Source: Burkholderiaceae bacterium
GTDB lineage: Bacteria; Pseudomonadota; Gammaproteobacteria; Burkholderiales; Burkholderiaceae_E
Assembly (NCBI GenBank): GCA_021463505.1
Contig: JAJTYR010000010.1
Location: forward strand, 17,009-81,008
DNA length: 64,000 bases
Reading direction: 5' to 3'
Shown: piece after piece, positions 1-7,746 of the stretch
Position numbering within the stretch: position 1 is the stretch's first letter
Layout: every line of letters begins with the position of its first letter
Program-made: the position numbers and the translations under genes
Notes under the pieces: generated by a model
Told to the model about the DNA's origin: nothing
Seen by the model: the letters and a program-made list of their open reading frames with translations, nothing else
Database searches by the model: none

Positions 1-155
1 ACCCGCTCTATTACCGCAACGTCGTCGAGGTGTTGCGGGGGCAGGCCGAGCCAGAGACCGACGGACGGGAAGGATTGCGGTCACTGGAACTGCTGATCGC
101 GGCGTACCTTTCGGCACGCGATGGCCGCATGGTTTCGCTGCCGTTGGAATACTGA
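1..155 (+). CDS. Gfo/Idh/MocA-family oxidoreductase, C-terminal fragment (WbpB/WlbA-like)
   Basis: Only the last ~50 codons are in the window; the frame runs from position 3 to a TGA at 153-155. The visible end (PLYYRNVVEVLRG, then DGREGLRSLELLIAAY) matches the C-terminal tail of WbpB/WlbA-type NAD-dependent sugar dehydrogenases, which oxidise C3 of UDP-GlcNAcA in UDP-ManNAc3NAcA synthesis. The next gene is a UDP-sugar 2-epimerase, and WbpG, HisH2 and HisF2 homologues follow, which supports this role. The NAD-binding N-terminus lies to the left, so the assignment rests on the tail and the context. Confidence 0.7.
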   Translation, partial: PLYYRNVVEVLRGQAEPETDGREGLRSLELLIAAYLSARDGRMVSLPLEY

Positions 156-168
156 GCCCGTCCCGAGC

Positions 169-1278
169 ATGCATACAGGAAGTGCCCGCGCTCTCAGGAT
201 CGTCACGGTAGTCGGCGCGCGTCCGCAATTCATCAAAGCGGCCGCAGTGTCGCGCGTCATACGCGACCACTACACCGGCCTGATCGAGGAACTCCTCGTC
301 CACACCGGCCAGCACTTCGACGACAACATGTCGCGCGTGTTCTTCGACGATCTCGACATCCCACGGCCCGAATACAACCTGGAAATCTCGGGCGGAGGAC
401 ATGGCGCCATGACGGGGCGGATGCTCGAGGCCATCGAGACGGTGGTCCTCGACGAGAAGCCTGATTGGGTGCTGATCTACGGTGACACCAATTCGACGTT
501 GGCCGGGGCACTGGTGGCAGCGAAACTGCACGTTCCCGTCGCACACGTCGAAGCCGGGCTCCGGTCGTTCAACATGCGCATGCCCGAAGAAATCAATCGC
601 CTCCTTGCAGATCGGGTATCGAACCTCCTGTTCTGTCCCACGGAGACGGCGGTGCGAAATCTTGCCAGGGAAGGCATCTGCGACGGCGTGCACGAAGTCG
701 GCGACGTGATGTACGACGTTGCCCTGTACTATCGCAACCGTGCCCGACAAGAGAGTTCGATCCTCGAACGCCTGGGCGTCGTGGAGGGCGGCTTCGTGCT
801 TGCAACATGCCATCGCGCGGAGAACACCGATGACGCGGGGCGGCTCGAGGAGGTGGTCGCCGCGCTCGGGCTCATCGCCGAAGCGATTCCTGTGGTCTTT
901 CCGGTTCATCCCCGCACCCGCAAGCTCGTCGACAGCCATGGGCTGGGCCGCCATCTCGAACGCGTTACTGTTGTCGAACCGCTGCCCTTCCTGGACATGA
1001 TACGGCTGGAGCAATCAGCCCGAGTCATCGTGACCGACTCAGGCGGCGTTCAGAAGGAAGCATTCTTTTGCCGAGTGCCGTGCGTGACCATGCGCGACGA
1101 GACCGAGTGGGTCGAAACGGTCGAACTGGGCTGGAACACGCTCGCGGGGGTGTCGAGGGAGCGGATCGTCCTCGCGGCACTCGAGTCGCCGCCGGCCCCG
1201 GATACCGATGCCACGCCCTATGGCGACGGCCGTGCCAGCGAGCGGATCGTCGAGATCCTGGCAAACGGTGCCGACTGA
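169..1278 (+). CDS. wbpI: Non-hydrolysing UDP-N-acetylglucosamine 2-epimerase (WecB/WbpI-like)
   Basis: The product is a cytoplasmic GT-B-fold epimerase of 369 aa. It carries family hallmarks: VGARPQFIKAA near the N-terminus, the YGDTNSTLAGA segment, HVEAGLRSFN with the EEINR follow-on, PVHPRTRK, and TDSGGVQKEA near the C-terminus. It inverts C2 of a UDP-GlcNAc-type sugar. Beside a WbpB-like oxidoreductase and WbpG/HisH2/HisF2 homologues, the likelier substrate is UDP-GlcNAc3NAcA (WbpI reaction, giving UDP-ManNAc3NAcA) rather than plain UDP-GlcNAc. The start at 169 is preferred because an upstream in-frame ATG at 121 lies inside the preceding gene. WecB itself is the alternative; sequence alone does not separate the two. 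Confidence 0.85.
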   Translation: MHTGSARALRIVTVVGARPQFIKAAAVSRVIRDHYTGLIEELLVHTGQHFDDNMSRVFFDDLDIPRPEYNLEISGGGHGAMTGRMLEAIETVVLDEKPDWVLIYGDTNSTLAGALVAAKLHVPVAHVEAGLRSFNMRMPEEINRLLADRVSNLLFCPTETAVRNLAREGICDGVHEVGDVMYDVALYYRNRARQESSILERLGVVEGGFVLATCHRAENTDDAGRLEEVVAALGLIAEAIPVVFPVHPRTRKLVDSHGLGRHLERVTVVEPLPFLDMIRLEQSARVIVTDSGGVQKEAFFCRVPCVTMRDETEWVETVELGWNTLAGVSRERIVLAALESPPAPDTDATPYGDGRASERIVEILANGAD

Positions 1279-1346
1279 CACGACGGAAGCGGCGGTGCCC
1301 CGACGCCGGACGCTCGCGCCTGCCGCCGCTCAACCGCGCTGACCGC

Positions 1347-2789
1347 ATGAACTTTCGGTCTGGCGCACTGGCGATGCTCACGGGCACCGCCGCCGCCCAA
1401 GCGATCCCCCTGGGTATTGCACCACTGCTCACGCGGCTGTACTCCCCCGAAGCGATCGGACTCCAGACGCTCTTCATGGGCCTCGCCGCGGCTCTGGCCG
1501 TCGCCGCTACCTGTCGCTACGATCTGGCAGTAGTGCTCGCCGACGACGACGAGGTCGCCGCGGTAAGCGCCGCGGTGCTGGGAATGACTGCGAGTCTGTG
1601 CGCGCTGCTGGTCGCCGCAGCCATCGCGGCGGCTCCATGGCTCGCCGCGCGCACCGGCCACGGGGACGACACCGGTTGGATCTGGCTGCTGCCCGCGATG
1701 GTGGCCGGCACGGCGCTGATGCAACTATCCAGTTCCCTGGTATCGCGCGCGCGCGCCTTTGGCCGGATCGCGACGGCAAACGTCGCCAACCAGGCCGCTT
1801 ACGCAGCCTGCGCGATCGCGTTCGGGCTGGCCGGCGCTCACGTCGAGGGCCTGGTCACCGCGAAGACGGCCGGACAGTGGATGGGTGCCACGACCGTGAT
1901 CGGTGGTTCCTGGTATGTGCTGGCCAGGCTGCGCCTCGTGTCGTGGGCCCAAGTCGGGGCGACGCTAAAGAAGTACCGGCAGTTCCTGCTGTTTAACGCG
2001 CCGTACAGCCTGATCGGAAATGTCTCGCGTGACATGCCGATCTTCGTCTTTTCCGGTATCTCGGCGACGCAGGCCGCAGGCTTCTACGGGCTGGCCAGGA
2101 TGGTGCTGATGGCCCCGGCGCTTCTGCTTTCCGGCGCGCTGAGCCAGGTCTTCTATCGCGAGGCCGTGGCGCTCAAGGGCTCCGCGAGGCTTCAGACACT
2201 CACCCTTGCGCTGCTGCGCCTCGGCCTTCTCGCCGCCGCACCCCTTTTCGCGTTTTGCACCGTATGGGGCGACGCGCTGTTCGCAGTGCTGTTCGGCCCC
2301 GGATGGCGACAGGCAGGGACGTTTGCCATGTTGCTCGCACCAGCGGCGTGGATGGCACTTCAGACCGGATGGCCTGAGCGATTGTTTGAAGTGGCCATGC
2401 GCCAGGACGTGTCGTTTCGGGTCCAGATCTGCGCAGATATAATCAATGCCGCGGCTGTCGTGACACCATTACTGGCGGGAAGGGGCGTCGTCGTGTCGGT
2501 AGGGGCATTTGCGCTCGGTACAGTCCTCTACCACACCGCCTACCTGCACGCGATCTTCCGGGTATCCGGATTCGAGTCGAAGCAGCTCGCGCGCGAGCTG
2601 CTGCTTGGTTGGGGCGTTTTCGGCGTTTCGGCGGCGCTTCTCGCAGGCGTGCGTTGTTTCGCCACGGTATCGATGCTTGCGCTCTCCATCGCAGCAATCG
2701 CCTCGGCGGCAGCGGCCACCTGGCTCGCGCTTCGCGCGTGGCCTGATGTCTTGCGAATTGCGGACGACCAGGATCCGGCGGCGACATGA
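1347..2789 (+). CDS. wzx: Wzx-like polysaccharide flippase (MATE/MOP superfamily)
   Basis: This is a 480-aa, strongly hydrophobic protein with about 12 to 14 predicted membrane segments and the usual Wzx opening: a first helix followed by PLLTRLYSPEAIG. Wzx proteins move undecaprenyl-diphosphate-linked repeat units across the inner membrane before Wzy polymerisation. The frame is open well upstream, but that part is arginine-rich and overlaps the epimerase gene. The ATG at 1347 (MNFRSGALAML) begins the first membrane helix and fits the family. The stop overlaps the hisH start in an ATGA, which indicates translational coupling. Confidence 0.85.
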   Translation: MNFRSGALAMLTGTAAAQAIPLGIAPLLTRLYSPEAIGLQTLFMGLAAALAVAATCRYDLAVVLADDDEVAAVSAAVLGMTASLCALLVAAAIAAAPWLAARTGHGDDTGWIWLLPAMVAGTALMQLSSSLVSRARAFGRIATANVANQAAYAACAIAFGLAGAHVEGLVTAKTAGQWMGATTVIGGSWYVLARLRLVSWAQVGATLKKYRQFLLFNAPYSLIGNVSRDMPIFVFSGISATQAAGFYGLARMVLMAPALLLSGALSQVFYREAVALKGSARLQTLTLALLRLGLLAAAPLFAFCTVWGDALFAVLFGPGWRQAGTFAMLLAPAAWMALQTGWPERLFEVAMRQDVSFRVQICADIINAAAVVTPLLAGRGVVVSVGAFALGTVLYHTAYLHAIFRVSGFESKQLARELLLGWGVFGVSAALLAGVRCFATVSMLALSIAAIASAAAATWLALRAWPDVLRIADDQDPAAT

Positions 2790-3412
2790 TCGCAATCGTC
2801 GACTATGACATGGGCAACGTCGGTTCCGTGCGCAACATGCTCGAACGGGTGGGTGCCAAGGTCGCGGTGTCTCGCTCACCGCAGGTCTTGCGCGCGGCAG
2901 ACAAGCTCGTGCTTCCGGGCGTCGGTGCGTTCGACGAAGCGATCGACAACCTGCAGCGCTTCGAACTCACTGGATTGCTCGACGAACTCGTTCGGCTGCG
3001 CGCAAAGCCGATCCTGGGCGTCTGCCTGGGTGCCCAGCTGATGACGCGTTCCAGCGAGGAGGGAATGCAACCGGGCTTCGGCTGGCTGGACGCGCGAATC
3101 GTCCGGTTCCATCCGGAGGGGGGTCGGTCGCTGCGCATACCGCACATGGGCTGGAACGTAGTGGTGCCGACTCGGCCGGGCATAGGCATTTTCGAAGGCG
3201 TGGCGGCGCCGATGCGCTTCTACTTCGTCCACTCGTATCACATGGTCACCGCTTCGCCGGAAATCGCACTGGGTGTCACGGAATACGGATACGAGTTCAC
3301 CAGCGTACTGGGTGCGCGCAATGTCCTGGCGACACAATTCCATCCCGAAAAGAGCCACAGGTACGGCCTGCAGATCTTCCGCAACTTCGTCGAACGCTTC
3401 GTGTCGTGCTGA
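2786..3412 (+). CDS. hisH2: HisH-type glutamine amidotransferase subunit (HisH2) of the O-antigen locus
   Basis: A class I glutamine amidotransferase of 208 aa. It contains the nucleophile elbow GVCLGAQLM (catalytic Cys), LPGVGAFDEA near the N-terminus, and the His-x-Glu pair in QFHPEKS near the C-terminus. HisH makes ammonia from glutamine and passes it to HisF. Its place between wzx and a WbpG homologue, away from any other histidine gene, indicates the dedicated HisH2/HisF2 pair. In P. aeruginosa that pair supplies ammonia to WbpG to build an amidino (acetamidino) group on a ManNAc3N-uronate. It overlaps both neighbours, so hisH2 and hisF2 are probably made in equal amounts. Confidence 0.85.
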   Translation: MIAIVDYDMGNVGSVRNMLERVGAKVAVSRSPQVLRAADKLVLPGVGAFDEAIDNLQRFELTGLLDELVRLRAKPILGVCLGAQLMTRSSEEGMQPGFGWLDARIVRFHPEGGRSLRIPHMGWNVVVPTRPGIGIFEGVAAPMRFYFVHSYHMVTASPEIALGVTEYGYEFTSVLGARNVLATQFHPEKSHRYGLQIFRNFVERFVSC

Positions 3413-4167
3413 AGACCCGCGTCATCCCATCCCTGCTCCTCCGGGGCCGGGGTCTCTACAAGACCAGGCAGTTCAAGGATCCGAAGTACGTCGGCGACCC
3501 GGTCAACGCGGTCAAGATCTTCAACGAGAAGGAGGTCGACGAGCTCATCCTTCTAGACATCTCGGCTACCGCGGAGAAAAAGGAACCGGACTTCGGCTTG
3601 GTCGAGGAAATCGCCAGTGAATGCTTCATGCCTCTGAGCTACGGTGGCGGCGTGACGACGATCGAACAGATGCGGCGCCTGTACCGGCTCGGGGTGGAGA
3701 AAATCTCCCTCAATACCGCTGCTTTCACGGACCGCCGCTTGGTCGAGGTCGCCTGCAGGACTTTCGGGAGCTCCAGCGTGATCGTGTCGATTGACACGAA
3801 GTCGTCCCTCTTCGGCAAGCGCGAGGTCTGGATCAATGGAGGGCGCGTAAATACGAAAGAAGACCCGCTGCGATATGCAGAGCAGCTCGCCCGCCTTGGC
3901 GCCGGCGAGATCCTCGTCAACTCGATCGACCGCGACGGTACGATGTCCGGCTACGACATCGTATTTCTGAGGATGCTGTCCGCGAGGGTCGGCGTGCCCA
4001 TCATCGCGTGCGGTGGCGCCGGGTCGCTCGAGCACATGCAGGAAGCAGTCACGGAGGCCGGGGTAACCGCTGTCGCGGCCGGCAGCATGTTCGTCTTTCA
4101 CGGACGACACCGGGCAGTACTCATCAACTATCCTGCGCGCGCAGTGCTCGAGGCGCGCTTGCCCTGA
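3406..4167 (+). CDS. hisF2: HisF-type cyclase subunit (HisF2) of the O-antigen locus
   Basis: A (beta/alpha)8-barrel of 253 aa starting at a GTG that overlaps the hisH2 stop. Family motifs include LSYGGGVTTIEQM, the strand carrying SIDTKSS, EILVNSIDRDGTMSGYD and IIACGGAGS. Canonical HisF begins with IPCLDV, whose Asp11 is one of two catalytic acids for imidazole ring closure. Here the equivalent segment reads IPSLLLRGRG, so that Asp is replaced by Leu, while the second acid (in SIDTK) remains. This argues that the protein acts as an ammonia conduit or scaffold with WbpG, not in histidine synthesis. No other his gene is in the window. Confidence 0.85.
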   Translation: MLKTRVIPSLLLRGRGLYKTRQFKDPKYVGDPVNAVKIFNEKEVDELILLDISATAEKKEPDFGLVEEIASECFMPLSYGGGVTTIEQMRRLYRLGVEKISLNTAAFTDRRLVEVACRTFGSSSVIVSIDTKSSLFGKREVWINGGRVNTKEDPLRYAEQLARLGAGEILVNSIDRDGTMSGYDIVFLRMLSARVGVPIIACGGAGSLEHMQEAVTEAGVTAVAAGSMFVFHGRHRAVLINYPARAVLEARLP

Positions 4168-4205
4168 CGCAGCAGTGAACCGGACGAACCCGCACGGACC
4201 CCAGG

Positions 4206-5330
4206 ATGCAACCCCGTACCTACCGGATCTGCACGCGATGCGTGATGGATACCTCCGATCCCGACATAAACTTCGACTCCGACGGTGTCTGCTCACACTG
4301 TCGACAGTACGACGCATTGGTGCGAGATCAGATCGAACGCGCCAACCGCGGCGAACGGCAGGATGAACTCGGGGCGATCGTCGAACGCATCAAGAAGGCG
4401 GGGGCCGGCCGGGAGTACGACTGCATCATGGGCCTGAGCGGTGGCGTCGACAGCTCGTACGTGGCCTACGTGGCCAAGAAACTGGGGCTGCGACCGTTGG
4501 CGGTCCACTTCGACAGTGGATGGAACTCGGAGCTGGCCGTCAACAACATCGAGAACATCGTCAAGAAGCTGGGCATCGACCTGCAGACATTCGTCGTCGA
4601 CTGGGAGGAGATGCGCGATCTGCAACTCGCATTCTTCAAGGCGTCGGTGGCGAATTGCGACATCCCGACCGACCACGCGTTTCCTGCGGTGCTGTACCGC
4701 GAAGCCGCCCGGCACCGGATCGGATACATCCTCTCCGGCACGAACCACGCAACCGAGTTCATCCTGCCCAAGGCATGGGGGCACACGTCCAGCGACAAGC
4801 GGCACCTCGTCGATGTGCAGAGGAAGTTCGGAACCGCCACGCTGAGGACCTATCCGACGATCGGCTTCTTCGCGCAATACGTCTACTATCCGTACATCTG
4901 CCGGATCCGGACAGTCCGTCCACTGAACTACATTCCCTACAACAAGACCGAAGCGAAGCGAATCATCTCCGAGGAACTCGGATGGCGCGACTACGGCGGC
5001 AAGCATCACGAGTCGGTTTTCACCCGGTTCTTCCAGGGCTGCTATCTGCCGACCAAGTTCGGATACGACAAGCGCCGCGCACACCTCGCGTCGCTGATCA
5101 ACTCCGGCCAGATGGCGCGGGCGGATGCCCTCCTCGAGCTTGAACGACCCACCTACGATCCCGCGCAACAACTCGAGGACAAGGTCTTTGTCGCCAAGAA
5201 GCTCGGCGTTACGCCAGCGGAACTCGACGCCATCTTCGCGCAGCCGAACCGGAGCTACTCCGACTTTGCGTCGAGCGACCGCGTGCTGCGCGTTGCGCTC
5301 AAAGTCAAGCGCGCAGTGTTCGGTGTATGA
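4206..5330 (+). CDS. wbpG: N-acetyl sugar amidotransferase (WbpG/PseA family)
   Basis: A 374-aa PP-loop ATPase. It has an N-terminal zinc-type ribbon (CTRC near residue 9 and CSHC near residue 30), then the PP-loop SGGVDSS near residue 79, and the HFDSGWNSELAVNNIENI segment diagnostic of this family. WbpG adenylates an acetamido group and uses HisH2/HisF2 ammonia to form an acetamidino group on a nucleotide-activated uronic acid. PseA does a similar step for pseudaminic acid. The WbpA/WbpB/WbpI-like genes nearby favour the WbpG reaction; no pseudaminic or legionaminic pathway genes are visible. It lies 38 bp after hisF2, and its stop overlaps the next start in an ATGA. Confidence 0.9.
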   Translation: MQPRTYRICTRCVMDTSDPDINFDSDGVCSHCRQYDALVRDQIERANRGERQDELGAIVERIKKAGAGREYDCIMGLSGGVDSSYVAYVAKKLGLRPLAVHFDSGWNSELAVNNIENIVKKLGIDLQTFVVDWEEMRDLQLAFFKASVANCDIPTDHAFPAVLYREAARHRIGYILSGTNHATEFILPKAWGHTSSDKRHLVDVQRKFGTATLRTYPTIGFFAQYVYYPYICRIRTVRPLNYIPYNKTEAKRIISEELGWRDYGGKHHESVFTRFFQGCYLPTKFGYDKRRAHLASLINSGQMARADALLELERPTYDPAQQLEDKVFVAKKLGVTPAELDAIFAQPNRSYSDFASSDRVLRVALKVKRAVFGV

Positions 5331-6613
5331 GCAGTCTGTCGACTGTGCCCAGACGCGCTCGCTGCGAGCACGGCCTGTTCGTCCTGTACAGCCTGATGCT
5401 GATCTGGCTGCTGTCGTCCTGCCTGTACTACGCACAGAGCGCCGACGAACCGATGGAATTCGCGCGCCCGCTGATCCTCTGCATCGCGACGTTCTGGATC
5501 GGCTATTTCGCGGTGTCGTGGCTCATCGGTGGTTGGACCGCTTCGCCAGGACTGAGGATGCACCCTCTTCCAGATCGATGGATCGATCTGCTGATCGTGT
5601 CATTGTTCGCGCTCTTTCTGGGGGTCATCATCATTCATCTATCGACCCTGGGCTACCTTCCCGCCTGGCGTGCGTGGCATGCCCAGGACGATTTCGCAGC
5701 CGCGCGGATTCGACAGGAAGGCTACTACGCGCTGGACGTCTGGAAGCGATACGCGTCGGACTACGCCATCAAGGGAATCGGCCCCACTGTCCTGGTGCTG
5801 GCAATGCACCGACGCTCGCCGGTATTCTGGCCGGCGCTGCTGGCGGGAGCGTTCTATACGACATCCCTGTTCGTGAAAGTCAACCCGATCTACCTGCTGC
5901 TGCCGCTCGTCTTCTACCTGTGCCTTCGACGCCGGTTCGCGGCGGCGCTCGGCATCGCTTTCGTGATGGTTGCGTCCGTGGCGGTCAACTGGTCGATATC
6001 GAGCGCAGAGGTCCGGGAGGACTTGGGTGCCGCCGCGATGCCATTGATCCAGAAGAGCCCCCACAGGATTGGCGAACCGTCTCGACCACAACTGGACATA
6101 CCCGGTTGGACACTGGTGCTCTCGTTCCGCGAGCGATTGATCATCGTGCCCAGCCGCGTCATTGCGCAGTGGTACTACCAGTACAAGGATTCGGTCGATC
6201 GAGAAGACGGGTGCGGTTACCGTCTGGTGGCGAAACTGCTCGGCTGCGATTACGTCCACATCCCGACCAAACTCTACGGGATCTACTACCAGGAGCTTGT
6301 CCGGGGGCAGGGCCTCACCGGCAGCCTGAACTCCGGCTCCTATATGCACGACTTTGCCAACTACGGCTACACCGGCGTGGTACTCGGCGCGATCGTGTTT
6401 GCCCTGCTTTTCTCCGCGTTGCGCTTTCTGTGCCGGGGCCAGGCGCCGCTTCTTGCCCTCAACGTCATGCCGGTGCTCAGTCTCGCCGAGATGCCGCTTA
6501 CCACCCTTCTCAACTCGGGTGGCTGGATGTTCATCATGCTGGCCTCCCTGTTGGTCGTCTACGGCGGCCACCTGCTGCCCGCCGCTTTGGCCTCGGAGGG
6601 CGTCACCCGTTGA
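5327..6613 (+). CDS. Multi-pass membrane protein, probable O-antigen polymerase (Wzy-like)
   Basis: A 428-aa integral membrane protein with about ten hydrophobic segments and a long hydrophilic stretch around residues 215 to 335, the layout usual for Wzy polymerases, whose large periplasmic loop is catalytic. Wzy proteins share little sequence, so this is assigned from topology, size and position between wbpG and glycosyltransferases in a cluster with wzx. It overlaps wbpG (ATGA) and the following glycosyltransferase (TTGA). No other Wzy candidate is present. A different polysaccharide membrane protein cannot be excluded. Confidence 0.65.
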   Translation: MSSLSTVPRRARCEHGLFVLYSLMLIWLLSSCLYYAQSADEPMEFARPLILCIATFWIGYFAVSWLIGGWTASPGLRMHPLPDRWIDLLIVSLFALFLGVIIIHLSTLGYLPAWRAWHAQDDFAAARIRQEGYYALDVWKRYASDYAIKGIGPTVLVLAMHRRSPVFWPALLAGAFYTTSLFVKVNPIYLLLPLVFYLCLRRRFAAALGIAFVMVASVAVNWSISSAEVREDLGAAAMPLIQKSPHRIGEPSRPQLDIPGWTLVLSFRERLIIVPSRVIAQWYYQYKDSVDREDGCGYRLVAKLLGCDYVHIPTKLYGIYYQELVRGQGLTGSLNSGSYMHDFANYGYTGVVLGAIVFALLFSALRFLCRGQAPLLALNVMPVLSLAEMPLTTLLNSGGWMFIMLASLLVVYGGHLLPAALASEGVTR

Positions 6614-7731
6614 CCAAGATCTGCCATATGTCGACAGCTCACAACGCCTCGGACATCCGCATCGTCCGGAAGGAATGCCGCGCCGCCGTCAATGCGGGGT
6701 TCGACACAGTCGTGGTGGTTCGTGGCGAACTTCCGGCTGACTGCGGGAAGGTCCGGCAGGTCAAGGTCGCCGCCCCGTCCGGTGGGCGCCTCGCGCGCTT
6801 CGTGCTGGGCGCAGCGCGCATCTATCGAATGGCGATGCGGGAGAACGCCGATATTTACCACTTCCACGACCCCGATTTGCTGCCCTATGGCCTGGTGATG
6901 CGCGCCCGCGGAGCAAAAGTGATCTACGACGCGCATGAGGATGTCCCTCGCGACATCCTGTCCAAGGACTGGATTCCCGGACCGATGCGGCGCCTCGTGT
7001 CGACCACGTTCGAGGCGTTCGAGGACTACGCAGCCCGCCGGATGACCGCCGTCGTAGCCGCAACGCCGCACATCGGCGAGCGCCTGCGCGCAGTCAACCC
7101 GCAGACCGTCATCGTCAACAACTATCCGTTCTCCGACGAACTCGCGTCGAGCGCCGAAGGGTGCGTCGACGCAGAGCAGGCGCGCACCGCCTTCTGCTAT
7201 GTGGGCGGCGTCTCGTCGATTCGCGGAGCACGCGAAATGCTCGAGGCGACCCGCATCAGCGAACTCGGATTGCGCATCGCCGGTCCGATCGAGACCGAGG
7301 CCCTGCAGAGACAGATGCAATTGCACGATGGTTGGCGCTTCGCCGAATACCTCGGTGTAATCGATCGCGAAGCAGTGAGGCGCCTGATGAACCGGAGCAT
7401 TGCCGGTCTGGTGCTGTTTCACCCCGAACCCAACCACGTCAACGCGCAGCCGAACAAGCTGTTCGAATACATGTCAGCCGGAATTCCTGTGATCGCCTCG
7501 CACTTCCCGTTGTGGCGGGACATCGTCGAGCGCTTCGATTGCGGCATCTGCGTCGATCCGCTCGATCCGGCCAGGATCGCGGAAGCCATGCGGCTCCTCG
7601 CCGGAGATCCTCCGCTCGCGCGGCGCATGGGTTACAACGGGCGCGCTGCCGTGCTCGAGCGATTCAACTGGGAGCAGGAACAAGGGCGGTTGCTGCAGTT
7701 GTACCGGGAGCTTTCCGGCTCGGCGGTCTGA
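6610..7731 (+). CDS. GT4-family glycosyltransferase (WbpH-like)
   Basis: A 373-aa GT-B glycosyltransferase. The N-terminus (TKICHMSTAHNASDIRIVRK) matches the GT4 pattern in which a His near residue 6 and an R-I-x-x-K-E-C segment begin the donor/acceptor site. The C-terminal GT4 signature HPEPNHVNAQPNKLFEYMSAG holds the E-x7-E-type acid near residue 278. The TTG start at 6610, overlapping the previous stop in TTGA, is preferred over the ATG at 6628 because the ATG would remove the first beta strand. The protein probably adds one residue of the O-unit on the cytoplasmic face. The exact donor is not known. Confidence 0.75.
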   Translation: MTKICHMSTAHNASDIRIVRKECRAAVNAGFDTVVVVRGELPADCGKVRQVKVAAPSGGRLARFVLGAARIYRMAMRENADIYHFHDPDLLPYGLVMRARGAKVIYDAHEDVPRDILSKDWIPGPMRRLVSTTFEAFEDYAARRMTAVVAATPHIGERLRAVNPQTVIVNNYPFSDELASSAEGCVDAEQARTAFCYVGGVSSIRGAREMLEATRISELGLRIAGPIETEALQRQMQLHDGWRFAEYLGVIDREAVRRLMNRSIAGLVLFHPEPNHVNAQPNKLFEYMSAGIPVIASHFPLWRDIVERFDCGICVDPLDPARIAEAMRLLAGDPPLARRMGYNGRAAVLERFNWEQEQGRLLQLYRELSGSAV

Positions 7732-7746
7732 CGGGGAGCGCATCCA

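Noticed and set aside
5125..6609. Upstream extension of the glycosyltransferase frame at 6610-7731 through the wzy-like gene
   Set aside because: The N-terminal fold of the glycosyltransferase begins at 6610; the preceding part is out of frame with wbpG and wzy and has no family likeness.
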